DNA of 13,200 nucleotides, from positions 1 to 13,200 of the forward strand of contig CAMBRJ010000032.1 in NCBI GenBank assembly GCA_945870175.1. The letters are read 5' to 3'. The position numbers were made by a program, and so were the translations under genes. The stretch comes from Gemmatimonas phototrophica. Lineage in GTDB: Bacteria > Gemmatimonadota > Gemmatimonadetes > Gemmatimonadales > Gemmatimonadaceae. This document shows, in pieces, positions 1-7,331 of this stretch. Within the stretch, counting starts at the first letter, position 1. Each line of letters starts with the position of its first letter. The notes below the pieces were generated by a model. That model was not told where the DNA came from. It worked only from the letters and a program-made list of their open reading frames with translations, and did no database searches.

Positions 1-869
1 AAAACGAGTGGCGCGGAGAGCGTGATGGTGAGACTGGCCCCAGCCGGCAGACAGCGCTCCGTTTGTGAATTGCGGGCGGCGGCAATGGTTCCCGCCGCGG
101 CGCCGCCAGCGGCTCCGATCACGGTACCACGGGCACCGCCGCCGAGCACGCGTCCGGCGATGGCACCGATGATGGCGCCGGAGATGACCTTGCCCTTGTC
201 GCCGCCCTTCGAGAGCTGACGCTCGGTGACGACGACGTCGTCGCCGACCCGCACCGTGCCCTGCACGGGCACGAGCTCCCCGTTCACCTGCGCGCTGCGC
301 ACACGAAAGGCGAAGCGGCCGTCGGCATCGGGCGGTGCCATTTCCACGAGAATCGGAGTGCCGACCGGGAGCGTGGTCCCGTCGGGTCCGTTTATGGGCA
401 CGACGAGCGTGGCCACCACGCGGTCACCCGGACGGTTCGCTAGCGAACAGATCGCGGCGTTGGTCTTTCCCGAGAGTGAGGTGCCGGAGGCGAGGCCGAG
501 GGTGGGGCCTGGCGTGGGGCCTGGGCTCGGGGTTGGCACGGCGGCGGCTCCGCGGGTTGGTGCCTCGGCGAGCGGGGCCGGTGCCGGGGCGGGGGCTACC
601 GCTTGACGCGAAGGGCGCGAAGGGCGCGACGAGGGGCGAACAGCCTCAGGAGCGCTTTCGCGCGGGGTGGTCCGGGCGAGAGCACTTGGGGTGGCAAGGG
701 CGGTGTCGCCGATCTCGGCGGGCATCGGCCGTGCGGGGGCGTCGGCGGCGGCGAGGGTGAGGTCTCGCGCCAGCAGTGAATCGATGCTGGCGGTCTCGGC
801 ACGGCGATCGCCACATCCGCCCATCAGGAGCATGGAAAGCGGGAGACTCCGGGTGATCATGCGCAACAT
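1..869 (-). CDS. Proline-rich putative lipoprotein with C-terminal glycine zipper (3' end outside window)
   Basis: I translated this minus-strand frame by hand; it is open from the ATG at 869 to the window edge (289 codons) and is cut off there. The N-terminus has a basic start, a hydrophobic stretch and LLMGGC, a near-lipobox with Cys19, which suggests an outer-membrane or periplasmic lipoprotein. Residues about 70-140 are a low-complexity Pro/Ala/Arg linker (SRPSRPSR, PAPAPAP, PGPTPGPT). A globular part of about 75 residues follows, containing NAAICSLANRPGDRV. A Gly/Ala-rich glycine zipper sits at about 226-262, and then LPAGASLTITLSAPL, an ending often seen in such envelope proteins. The start is uncertain: ATG 860 is in frame, and ATG 917 would add 16 residues before the signal. 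A GAAAGGA motif lies rather far upstream of 869. The gene is divergent from the EAL-HDOD gene. The function is unknown and there is no evident link to flagella. Confidence 0.72.
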   Translation of the reverse strand, partial: MLRMITRSLPLSMLLMGGCGDRRAETASIDSLLARDLTLAAADAPARPMPAEIGDTALATPSALARTTPRESAPEAVRPSSRPSRPSRQAVAPAPAPAPLAEAPTRGAAAVPTPSPGPTPGPTLGLASGTSLSGKTNAAICSLANRPGDRVVATLVVPINGPDGTTLPVGTPILVEMAPPDADGRFAFRVRSAQVNGELVPVQGTVRVGDDVVVTERQLSKGGDKGKVISGAIIGAIAGRVLGGGARGTVIGAAGGAAAGTIAAARNSQTERCLPAGASLTITLSAPLV

Positions 870-962
870 CTGGAACCCGCTCGTCCTTTCCGGCCGTTCG
901 GACTGAAGTTGCTTCATGGTCACGATGAGAGTCGATAGTGAGATGACGAACTGGGGTCCAGA
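870..962. promoter_or_regulatory. Divergent intergenic region, candidate FliA-like -10
   Basis: These 93 bp separate two divergent genes, so they should hold both promoters. On the plus strand GTCGATAG at 931-938 matches the FliA (sigma-28) -10 consensus GCCGATAA at 6 of 8 positions and lies 24 nt before the ATG at 963. No TAAA-like -35 is found 15 nt upstream (CTTC instead), so the call is weak. No clear promoter was seen for the minus-strand gene. Confidence 0.22.
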
Positions 963-2225
963 ATGAGTTACACCGAAATGGAGATGGCGCCGCCACCATC
1001 GGCGCAAATCGTGTTCATTGCGCGTCAGCCGATCTTCGACACTGATCGACGGCGGGTGGCGTACGAACTGTTGTACCGTGCGCACCGGGACGCCACGCAG
1101 GCCATCGGCGTGTCGGAATCGCATATGTGCGGCGATACGGCGTTGCATGCGCTGCTCTCCATCGGCCTCGACCGGCTGACCGCCGGCACCACGGCCTTCG
1201 TGAACATTACCCGTGAGCACCTGCTGGGCGAACTCTACAAGATCTTCGACCCGACGGCGGTGGTGCTGGAACTGCTCGAAACGGTGGATGGCGATGCGGC
1301 GGTGGTTGAGGCCTGCAAGCGGGCTGTGGACGAGGGGTATCGATTGGCGCTCGACGATTACGACAGCCGCGCCTCGCTCGATCCGCTGCTGCCGTATGCC
1401 AGTATTGTGAAGCTGGATGTGCTCGGAAAGACCACTGGCCAGCTCGAGCCCGTCGTGGCGCGGTTGAAGGGGATGGGGCTCACGGTGCTCGCCGAACGAG
1501 TGGAAACGGCGGAAATGTTGCAGGCCTGCGAAGCCATGGGGTGCGTGCTGTTTCAGGGCTACGTGTTCAGCCGCCCGGAAACGCTGGACGGGCGCGCGGT
1601 CAACGTGCAGCACGCGAGGGTGTTCAACATCATGGCGTTGCTGAACGAGCCCGATGTCACCGACGCGGCGCTCGAGGAGGCGTTCCGCAGCCATCCGGCG
1701 CTTTCGCTCTCGCTGCTGCGCATCGTCAACTCGGCGTCATTCGGGGCCCGCTCGGTCGATTCGATTGCCCACGCCATTCGTCTGGTCGGCCGGGAAGCGC
1801 TGTCGCGTTGGATGCTGATCATGCTGATCGCGACGGTCGGCTCGCAGAGCCCGGTGGCACACGAAGCCGTGGTGGAGGCGTTGGTGCGCGGCCGGTTCTG
1901 CGAGACGGTCACCGCCCACGGACTCGCCGGCGACCCGACGGCGCGCTTTCTCGTGGGACTGCTGTCGCGCATGGACGCGCTGCTTGGCCTGCCGATGGAG
2001 GCGGTGCTGGAGCGTCTGCCAGTCAGTGTCGATGTGCGGGATGCGCTGCTTGCCGGTACCGGTCCACATGCGCCGGTGCTGCGCCTGGCCGAGGCCTATG
2101 AGCGCGGGGAGTGGGCCGAGGTCGACGCCGCCGACAGCGTGGCGATCGCGCTGCGGGCCGAGCTCGCGGGGCTGTATGCGGATGCGGCGCTGTGGGCGAC
2201 GGAGCGACTGCGGAGCGCGGGGTGA
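963..2225 (+). CDS. EAL-HDOD signalling protein (YuxH/CdgJ type)
   Basis: The protein has 420 aa, the usual length of this family. An EAL domain spans residues about 15-210 and an HDOD domain about 215-330. The family signature FIARQPIF is at 18-25. EAL itself reads ELL (35-37). Residues equivalent to the usual metal and catalytic set are mostly present: E35, N81, E103, D131/D132, K150, E178 and Q198 in FQGY. Loop 6 is altered, however: DDFGTG is replaced by DDYDSR, so c-di-GMP hydrolysis is doubtful and a binding or scaffold role is as likely. The HDOD part shows HPALSLSLLRIVNSASFG and the following helix AIRLVGREALSRW. Known relatives affect motility, which fits the motAB genes that converge on it 27 bp away. 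The start at 963 is preceded only by a weak GGGG; ATG 978 and ATG 984 are alternatives. Confidence 0.9.
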   Translation: MSYTEMEMAPPPSAQIVFIARQPIFDTDRRRVAYELLYRAHRDATQAIGVSESHMCGDTALHALLSIGLDRLTAGTTAFVNITREHLLGELYKIFDPTAVVLELLETVDGDAAVVEACKRAVDEGYRLALDDYDSRASLDPLLPYASIVKLDVLGKTTGQLEPVVARLKGMGLTVLAERVETAEMLQACEAMGCVLFQGYVFSRPETLDGRAVNVQHARVFNIMALLNEPDVTDAALEEAFRSHPALSLSLLRIVNSASFGARSVDSIAHAIRLVGREALSRWMLIMLIATVGSQSPVAHEAVVEALVRGRFCETVTAHGLAGDPTARFLVGLLSRMDALLGLPMEAVLERLPVSVDVRDALLAGTGPHAPVLRLAEAYERGEWAEVDAADSVAIALRAELAGLYADAALWATERLRSAG

Positions 2226-2252
2226 TGGTGGGATAACTGCCGCGATTAGCTG

Positions 2253-3119
2253 TTACTGCGGCACCCGCTTGGCCAAGCTGGCGTGCATCGAATCCGTCTT
2301 GTATTGCGCCATGCTGGCGGCATCGGCCGCACCATCCGGCGTGACGCTGAACGGCAGCAGGATCGAGATGCGACGATTCGCGGCGGAGAGCGGATCATCC
2401 CCGATGCGTGGCTTGGTGGCGGCATAGCCGCGCACTTCGACGATGCGGCCGTCGCGAAGCCCAACCCCCTCGAGAACGCGGCGGGCGGCGTTGGCGCGGT
2501 CGGCGGAGAGCTCCCAGTTGCCGTAAGCGGCGCCAGCGGCGCCGAACGATGCGGCGTCGGTGTGGCCTTCGAGAATCACCGGGTGCTGCAGCATGGCAAG
2601 CTCGGTACCGATGAGCTGCAGGACGAGCATCGTGGGGGCCTTCATCCTGGCGGAACCGGTGGGAAAGTACACGTCGCCGCTGCCGGTTTCCACGAGCTCG
2701 ATGCGCAGTCCCTCGTTCGTGACCTGTATGTCGACCAGGGCCTTGAGCGCCTTCAGCGAATCGTTCGCCGCGAGCTTTTCGAGAATCGTGTTCTTGAGCT
2801 GTTCGAACGTGCGCTGCTCGGCGCTGCGCACGATCATGCGGAGCGGTGTCTTCTGCACGTTCGTGGGCACGGTACCGGTCGAGAGCGGACTCGAACCGGC
2901 GCCATAGCCCTTCTTGTAGCCGACCGGATTGGCGAAGTAGCCCTCGATGGCCTGCTTCGTCTTGTCGTCCATGCCAAGAATCCACATCACCATGAAGAAC
3001 GCCATCATGGCGGTCACGAAGTCGGCGTAGGCCACCTTCCATGAACCGCCGTGATGACCGCCGTGTCCGGCGATCTTTTTCTTGACGATGATGATCTTCT
3101 TGCCACCGCGCGGCGCCAT
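2253..3119 (-). CDS. motB: Flagellar motor stator protein MotB
   Basis: MotB anchors the stator to peptidoglycan and carries the ion-binding aspartate of the channel. The 288-aa product has a basic N-terminus (PRGGKKIIIVKKK) and one transmembrane helix at about 29-49. That helix contains AYADFVTAMMAFFMVMW, with Asp33 as the expected proton/sodium-binding residue (Asp32 in E. coli). A plug-like stretch (ANPVGYKKGYG, about 63-73) follows. The OmpA-like peptidoglycan-binding domain at about 125-255 shows HTDAASFG, LSADRANAARR and NRRISILL. It starts 4 nt after the motA stop, with AAGAAGG inside the motA 3' end, so the two are co-transcribed and probably translationally coupled. The stop TAA lies 27 bp from the end of the convergent EAL-HDOD gene. 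Confidence 0.96.
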   Translation of the reverse strand: MAPRGGKKIIIVKKKIAGHGGHHGGSWKVAYADFVTAMMAFFMVMWILGMDDKTKQAIEGYFANPVGYKKGYGAGSSPLSTGTVPTNVQKTPLRMIVRSAEQRTFEQLKNTILEKLAANDSLKALKALVDIQVTNEGLRIELVETGSGDVYFPTGSARMKAPTMLVLQLIGTELAMLQHPVILEGHTDAASFGAAGAAYGNWELSADRANAARRVLEGVGLRDGRIVEVRGYAATKPRIGDDPLSAANRRISILLPFSVTPDGAADAASMAQYKTDSMHASLAKRVPQ

Positions 3120-3123
3120 GGTG

Positions 3124-3981
3124 TTACGCGGCCTTCTTGCGCGTCAGCTCTTCGAGCTCCGTGAAGCTCGGGCGCTCATGCGGTTCGACATTGCGACGGG
3201 CGAACTCTACCGCGGTCATCGGCGCATCGCCACGCGCAAAGCAGAGCAGCGCGGTACGCACGCACAGCATGTAGTCATGCTCGGCGGCGATGCGGTTCTC
3301 CATGGCCTTGGCGATCGGTCCGAACACGCCGTAGGCGAGCAAAATGCCGAGGAACGTGCCGACGAGCGCGGCGGCGACTTTCTCGCCGATTTCGGAGGCG
3401 GCGCCACCGATCGAGCCCATCGTGATGATGACGCCGAGCACGGCGGCCACAATACCGAAGCCTGGCATGGCGTCGCCGACGGCGGTTACGGCGCTGGGGA
3501 CCAGCATGGCCTCGTGATGATGCTTCTCGAGATCGACGTCGAGAATTTCGGCCAGATTGTGATCTTCCACGGTACCGGTGAGCAGTACCTTGAGCGTGTC
3601 GCAGAGCAGCGAGACGGCGTGGTGGTTTCCCATGAACGACGGGTACTTCTGGAAGATTTCGCTCGACTCGGGGTTCTCGATGTGCGATTCGAGACCGACC
3701 AGTCCGTCCTTGCGGGCCTTCTGGAAGATCTCGTAGAGTACCTGCAGCAATTCGGCGTAGGCCTTCGCGCCGAACGGATTCGGCTTAAGCAACGCGAGCA
3801 TCTGGGATACGACACCCTTCAGGACCGCGGGCGGATTGGCCACGATCATGGAGCCCAAGCCGGCACCGCCGAGAATGAGAAATTCGTTGGGCTGAATGAG
3901 CACGGCTAGCTCGCCATGGTGCATCAGATAGCCACCGATGACTGAGCCCATCACGATGACCAGGCCTATGATGACAAACAC
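3124..3981 (-). CDS. motA: Flagellar motor stator protein MotA
   Basis: MotA forms the pentamer around the MotB dimer and pushes on the rotor. The 285-aa length equals the long E. coli type. Four membrane segments are visible at about 1-20, 34-51, 168-190 and 203-222. The functional residues fall on the same numbers as in E. coli: R90 and E98 (GLESH) in the cytoplasmic loop that contacts FliG, and P173 (MPGFG) and P222 (FGP) in the channel. The C-terminal signature FARGDAPMTAVEFARR is present. The start is ATG 3981 with only a weak AGGG upstream. The promoter must lie within or near the start of the divergent kinase-like gene, whose GTG is only 21 bp away. No clear sigma-28 site was found there. 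Confidence 0.97.
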   Translation of the reverse strand: MFVIIGLVIVMGSVIGGYLMHHGELAVLIQPNEFLILGGAGLGSMIVANPPAVLKGVVSQMLALLKPNPFGAKAYAELLQVLYEIFQKARKDGLVGLESHIENPESSEIFQKYPSFMGNHHAVSLLCDTLKVLLTGTVEDHNLAEILDVDLEKHHHEAMLVPSAVTAVGDAMPGFGIVAAVLGVIITMGSIGGAASEIGEKVAAALVGTFLGILLAYGVFGPIAKAMENRIAAEHDYMLCVRTALLCFARGDAPMTAVEFARRNVEPHERPSFTELEELTRKKAA

Positions 3982-4002
3982 GCGGCAGACCCTGGAGTAC
4001 GA

Positions 4003-4671
4003 GTGGAAAGATCAGACGTGAGCGGCGGCGCCGGCGCGGCGCGCTGGCTCTCGATACATGACGATTTGCTTCGCGGGTTGGCACATGCGTTCAGCAATCG
4101 GGTGGCGACGGTCGCGGCGATCGCCGCGCTCTTCGATTCGTCGCGGCTCCCTGACGAACGCCTGCTCACCGGATTGCGCACCGATGCCGACCGCCTGAAT
4201 GGGTTGCTGGAGCAGTTGCGACAGCTGCCGAGACGCGACGACGCCGATCTCGAGCCCCTGATGCCGGGCGACAGCGTGGGCGCCGCCCTGGCGCTGTTCG
4301 AGCATCACCCCGAGTCCCGGGACGTGCGCTGCACCGTGGTCGCGGCCGATAATGTGCCGCCGGTTCGTGTCGATCCGGCCTCGCTGCAGCACGCGCTGTG
4401 CGTGGCGCTGGTGTCGGCCAGTCGTGTGGGCGCCGGCGATGGTGGTGCGACCCGCGCCGGCGTTCGTGTGGCGCTCTCCACCGAGGGCGATCTGGTACGG
4501 ATCGCGGTGTCCACCGACGGCAGCACCGGCGAGGGCGAACCCGAGGCCATGGCCCTCGATGCGGAGGCGATCAGCTGGCTGCTGGCGCGAAGCGGCGGCC
4601 GCGGCCGCGCCCAGCTTGCTGGCTGCCTCATCGAGCTGCCCACCCTGCAGGCCTCGCGCCGGCCGCGCTGA
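4003..4671 (+). CDS. Small soluble histidine-kinase-like protein with degraded ATPase domain
   Basis: The 222-aa product starts at GTG 4003, with GGAG 5 nt upstream; GTG 4018 is an in-frame alternative. Residues 17-75 look like a dimerisation/phosphoacceptor helix pair: LSIHDDLLRGLAHAFSNRV contains His28 followed by Asn32, the H-box pattern, and DADRLNGLLEQLRQL would be the second helix. Residues about 85-215 follow the order of a HATPase domain, with VRVDPASLQHALCVAL at the N-box position. The N-box Asn is missing, and only DGSTGEG faintly recalls a G-box. No sensor domain, membrane segment or receiver is present. It may be a pseudokinase or a phosphotransfer/adaptor protein. It is divergent from motA and convergent with csrA; no partner response regulator is in the window. 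The family call is moderate and the function unknown. Confidence 0.7.
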   Translation: MERSDVSGGAGAARWLSIHDDLLRGLAHAFSNRVATVAAIAALFDSSRLPDERLLTGLRTDADRLNGLLEQLRQLPRRDDADLEPLMPGDSVGAALALFEHHPESRDVRCTVVAADNVPPVRVDPASLQHALCVALVSASRVGAGDGGATRAGVRVALSTEGDLVRIAVSTDGSTGEGEPEAMALDAEAISWLLARSGGRGRAQLAGCLIELPTLQASRRPR

Positions 4672-4685
4672 CGCGCCCGCCGACA

Positions 4686-4973
4686 TCAGGCGCCCGGCTC
4701 GGGTACTGCCGTTGGCGCCGCTAAAGCGATTGGTGCCAATGGCGCGCTGCCGGCGGGCGCGCCAAGGGCCGCCAGCCATTCCGTGGCCACCGGGGCCGCC
4801 GCGCGCTCGTTTTCCGACTTGACCTGCTCGGCGATCTCGCCGCGCAAAATCTTGACGTGGCTGGGTGCGTCGATGCCGATGCGGACGCCCCCGCGGTCGC
4901 AGGACACGACCACGATCCGAATGCCGCCGTCCATGATGATCGAGTCGCCTTCGCGACGTCCGAGGATGAGCAT
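4686..4973 (-). CDS. csrA: Carbon storage regulator CsrA with long C-terminal tail
   Basis: CsrA is a small dimeric RNA-binding protein that blocks or activates translation at GGA motifs. It often controls flagellin in species with a FliW-CsrA switch. The first 55 residues fit the family: MLILGRREGDSI, VRIGIDAP and KILRGEI. The RNA-contacting residues L4, R6 and R44 sit at the same positions as in E. coli. The usual T5 is G5. The product is 95 aa against the usual 60-75, because about 35 Ala/Pro-rich residues follow the core. It starts 6 nt after the flgK stop and ends this minus-strand run, 14 bp from the convergent kinase-like gene. No fliW is in the window. Confidence 0.95.
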   Translation of the reverse strand: MLILGRREGDSIIMDGGIRIVVVSCDRGGVRIGIDAPSHVKILRGEIAEQVKSENERAAAPVATEWLAALGAPAGSAPLAPIALAAPTAVPEPGA

Positions 4974-4979
4974 TGCGTA

Positions 4980-6428
4980 TCAGACCAGTGAGAGAAGCGT
5001 CTGCATCATTTCATCGGCCACTTTGATCATCTTCGTGGCTGCCTGATAAGACTGCTGCACGCGCATCATGTTCACCAGTTCCTCGTCGGTGCTGACGCCA
5101 CTCACCGACTGGCGTCGGGCGTCGGCCTGCTCGGCCAAACTGCGGTACACGGTTGCATTGTCGGTCGCGGCGGCCGTGTCGATCCCGATGCGCGTGACCA
5201 TGCTGCGGAAGAAGCTCAGGAACGAGCCCGATTCGGTGGCGCCGGCGCTCGATGTCCAGTTGACCGTCCCGTCGGCGATGCGCAGTCCGGCCAGCCCCTG
5301 CGCCACACTGTTGTCGGTCGGGCCGTTCGCGTTGCCGCTGGCGGCGATCTTGAGCGGATCGCTCAGGATGGCGCTGTCGACCGTGAGGGTGGCCGCGCGG
5401 ACCGGGTTCGTGAGCGTACCGGGATCGAAGAAGTTGCCGGCGGCGGTACCCGGGACGGTATTGCCCGTAAAGGTGTAGCCGGTGGTATGCAGGGCGTTGA
5501 CGGCCGTGGCGAACTGCGCGGCCATCGCATCGAGCCGGCTGCGGGTGTCGGGGATATCGACGTTCAACACGTCCACCATCGACTGGAGCTCGCCGGCCAG
5601 TGGCGCGAGTCGGTCGAGCGACGTGCCGAGCTGAATGCGCACGTTGACGTCGGTGAGTGGCGTGGCCGGCAGCGGACTTGGCGTCTCGAGCTTCAGCGAC
5701 AGCGGACGCGCCGTATCACCCTGCACCAGCGTGGAGTTGCCGATGAGCACCGAGACACCGCCGTCGGCCTGCGGAATGACCCGCGTGCCGGCAATCTTTG
5801 ACAGCTCGTCGAGCTTCATGTCGCGCAGATCGCGCAGATCGTTGTTCGTGTTCCCGTTGCTTTCCGACGTGATGATGCGCGTGTTCAACTCGGCTACCTG
5901 CGTGGCGATCGAGTTGATCGCGCTCACGGTATTTTGCAGCCGCTCCAAGCTGGAGGTGCGCTGCTGTGTGAGCTGGGTGTCGTACGCGTTGAACAACTGC
6001 GCCACCTGACGACCACGCTGCTGCACGACCGAGCGTGCCGACAAGCTGCTCGGCGAGGCGGAGAGATCGCTCCACGAGCCCCAGAACGCGTCGAGGGCAC
6101 TGGCCATGCCGGCGTCGCTCGGTTCACCGAACACGCCTTCCAGCTGGCCCATGAGATCGCGCCGCATCTCCGCATTGCCGGCGAGCGTGCTGGACGAGCG
6201 GTAGCTGTCGTCGAGCAACAGATCGCGCTTGCGGATGATCGTTTCAATGTGCACGCCGGTGCCGACGTTGCCGTACGACAGGCGAACCGGCACGTTGGCC
6301 ACGAGTACCGCTTCTTGGCGCGAATAGCCCGGCGTCTCCGCGTTCGCGATGTTCTGCGAGATCGTCTGGAGCGCGGACTGGTGCGTGAGAAGCGCAGAGC
6401 GCGCGATGCTCAACAGGCCGGAGGACAT
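4980..6428 (-). CDS. flgK: Flagellar hook-associated protein 1, FlgK
   Basis: FlgK forms the first ring of the hook-filament junction and is exported by the flagellar type III system. The 482-aa product has the typical N-terminal helix with the bb-rod motif: ALQTISQNIANAETPGYSR at 19-37. A hypervariable middle follows. The conserved C-terminal helix contains GVSTDEELVNMMRVQQSY and then AATKMIKVADEMMQTLLSLV, the FlgK/FlgG-type ending. The length is slightly below the enteric protein (about 550 aa), through a smaller middle. Its ATG lies 1 nt after the stop of the putative FlgN chaperone gene, and csrA follows 6 nt downstream. The usual partner flgL does not follow. Confidence 0.96.
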   Translation of the reverse strand: MSSGLLSIARSALLTHQSALQTISQNIANAETPGYSRQEAVLVANVPVRLSYGNVGTGVHIETIIRKRDLLLDDSYRSSSTLAGNAEMRRDLMGQLEGVFGEPSDAGMASALDAFWGSWSDLSASPSSLSARSVVQQRGRQVAQLFNAYDTQLTQQRTSSLERLQNTVSAINSIATQVAELNTRIITSESNGNTNNDLRDLRDMKLDELSKIAGTRVIPQADGGVSVLIGNSTLVQGDTARPLSLKLETPSPLPATPLTDVNVRIQLGTSLDRLAPLAGELQSMVDVLNVDIPDTRSRLDAMAAQFATAVNALHTTGYTFTGNTVPGTAAGNFFDPGTLTNPVRAATLTVDSAILSDPLKIAASGNANGPTDNSVAQGLAGLRIADGTVNWTSSAGATESGSFLSFFRSMVTRIGIDTAAATDNATVYRSLAEQADARRQSVSGVSTDEELVNMMRVQQSYQAATKMIKVADEMMQTLLSLV

Positions 6429-6429
6429 A

Positions 6430-6978
6430 TCAGGCGGTCCGGTTCACGAGCACACCGCGCGGCGCGCCGCTGGTTGGCAGGGTGATGCCTTCCGATGCGT
6501 ACGTGGTGGGCAGGGCCGGTGCGCCCACGAGGGTGCGCACATGCTGGTCGGTGTTCGTCAGCGCTTCGCGCAGGAGCTTGCGGTTCATGCCGACTTCGCG
6601 GGTGAGGAGATCGGCGGCTTGCGTGAGACGCTGCCGCGCGTCGCGCAGTCGGGCGTCGATCCGGTCGCCGAGCATGTCTTCGAGTTCGCGCAACGTGCAG
6701 TCTTCGGCACCGCCCAGCAGGATGTTGAGCTGTCGACGACGGGTGCGCGCCTGGCCAAGCGTGGCCAGAATGCGGTGGGTGGCGAAGGTGCCCTCGTCCA
6801 CGCCTTCGATGTCGTCGACCGCGACCGCCGCGCGTTGGCGCCGCAGCTGCCCGATGAGATCATCGAGCAGCTTGCGCTCGCTGATCAGCGCATCGTGCAG
6901 CGCGTCCAGCAGGGCCTCGGTCGGTACGCCGAGTCGGGGAGCGGGTTCTTGTGGAAAGAGTGTCATCATCGACATCAT
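6430..6978 (-). CDS. flgN: FlgN-like export chaperone
   Basis: FlgN is the cytosolic chaperone for FlgK and FlgL at the export gate. The 182-aa product is almost entirely helical, with charged coiled-coil-like heptads at about 20-140. The chaperone-like stretches are ALHDALISERKLLDDLIGQL, TRRRQLNILLGG and REVGMNRKLLREAL. FlgN proteins are usually 140-160 aa; the extra length is an unstructured tail with PTTYASEGITLPTSG. Location supports the call: its start overlaps the flgJ stop (ATGA) and its stop is 1 nt from the flgK start. The N-terminus MMSMM offers several starts, and I took the first. The sequence is divergent, so the call relies on fold-like pattern plus neighbourhood. Confidence 0.82.
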   Translation of the reverse strand: MMSMMTLFPQEPAPRLGVPTEALLDALHDALISERKLLDDLIGQLRRQRAAVAVDDIEGVDEGTFATHRILATLGQARTRRRQLNILLGGAEDCTLRELEDMLGDRIDARLRDARQRLTQAADLLTREVGMNRKLLREALTNTDQHVRTLVGAPALPTTYASEGITLPTSGAPRGVLVNRTA

Positions 6979-7331
6979 CGGGTATTTGAACCAGGAGGGG
7001 TCACGGAGGCCTGGGGTGCGTCAGCGACGATGCCGTGACGCAGCTGTCGATAGAGTGCTTGCGCGATTCCATTCTCCCATTGCTTGGGAGTCTCGGCAGC
7101 AAGGTGCTGATCCAGGAGTCCCGTGAAGATGTCTTCGCCGGCTCCTCCTGAAACGATGCCTTCCTGCTGTGGAACGGTTTCGCGCATGGCTTTGTACAGT
7201 TGCTGCACGAACATGCCTTCGAGCTGACTGGCGGACTTCATGAGCGTGGCGTCCCGCTGATCCTTCGCGGACAGTGGGGTCGCCGGCGCGCTCGCGCTCT
7301 TCAGGCTGCGGGCATTGATGCCGTCGATCAT
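6975..7331 (-). CDS. flgJ: Rod-binding protein FlgJ, N-terminal domain only
   Basis: FlgJ caps the growing rod in the periplasm. The 118-aa product holds only the rod-binding domain: ATLMKSASQLEGMFVQQLYKAMRETVPQ at about 28-55, then GEDIFTGLLDQHLA and GIAQALYRQL. The C-terminal muramidase of enteric FlgJ (about 310 aa) is absent, which is common outside the beta/gamma-Proteobacteria, so a separate peptidoglycan hydrolase is expected elsewhere. The start ATG overlaps the flgI stop by ATGA, and its own stop overlaps the flgN start in the same way. No signal peptide is seen, as expected for a protein exported by the flagellar system. Confidence 0.93.
   Translation of the reverse strand: MIDGINARSLKSASAPATPLSAKDQRDATLMKSASQLEGMFVQQLYKAMRETVPQQEGIVSGGAGEDIFTGLLDQHLAAETPKQWENGIAQALYRQLRHGIVADAPQASVTPPGSNTR

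Noticed and set aside
1541..2101. 186-codon plus-strand frame within the EAL-HDOD gene
   Set aside because: Arg/Ala/Gly-rich out-of-frame product inside a well-supported gene.
2238..2263. Possible bidirectional terminator between the EAL-HDOD gene and motB (TGCCGC/GCGGCA)
   Set aside because: Only a 6-bp stem with a 14-nt loop, no T-run on either side, and it overlaps the motB stop.
2283..3044. 253-codon plus-strand frame opposite motB
   Set aside because: His/Gly/Arg-rich shadow; the minus strand encodes a complete MotB.
3082..3909. 275-codon plus-strand frame opposite motA
   Set aside because: Shadow of motA, whose functional residues R90, E98, P173 and P222 are all in place.
4673..4693. 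Possible terminator between the kinase-like gene and csrA (GCGCC/GGCGC)
   Set aside because: A 5-bp stem with an 11-nt loop in very GC-rich sequence and no T-run; expected by chance.
4012..4779. 255-codon frame on minus, opposite the kinase-like gene
   Set aside because: Gly/Arg/His-rich shadow composition without any family pattern. The plus-strand frame shows an H-box and regular helices, and csrA overlaps its end.
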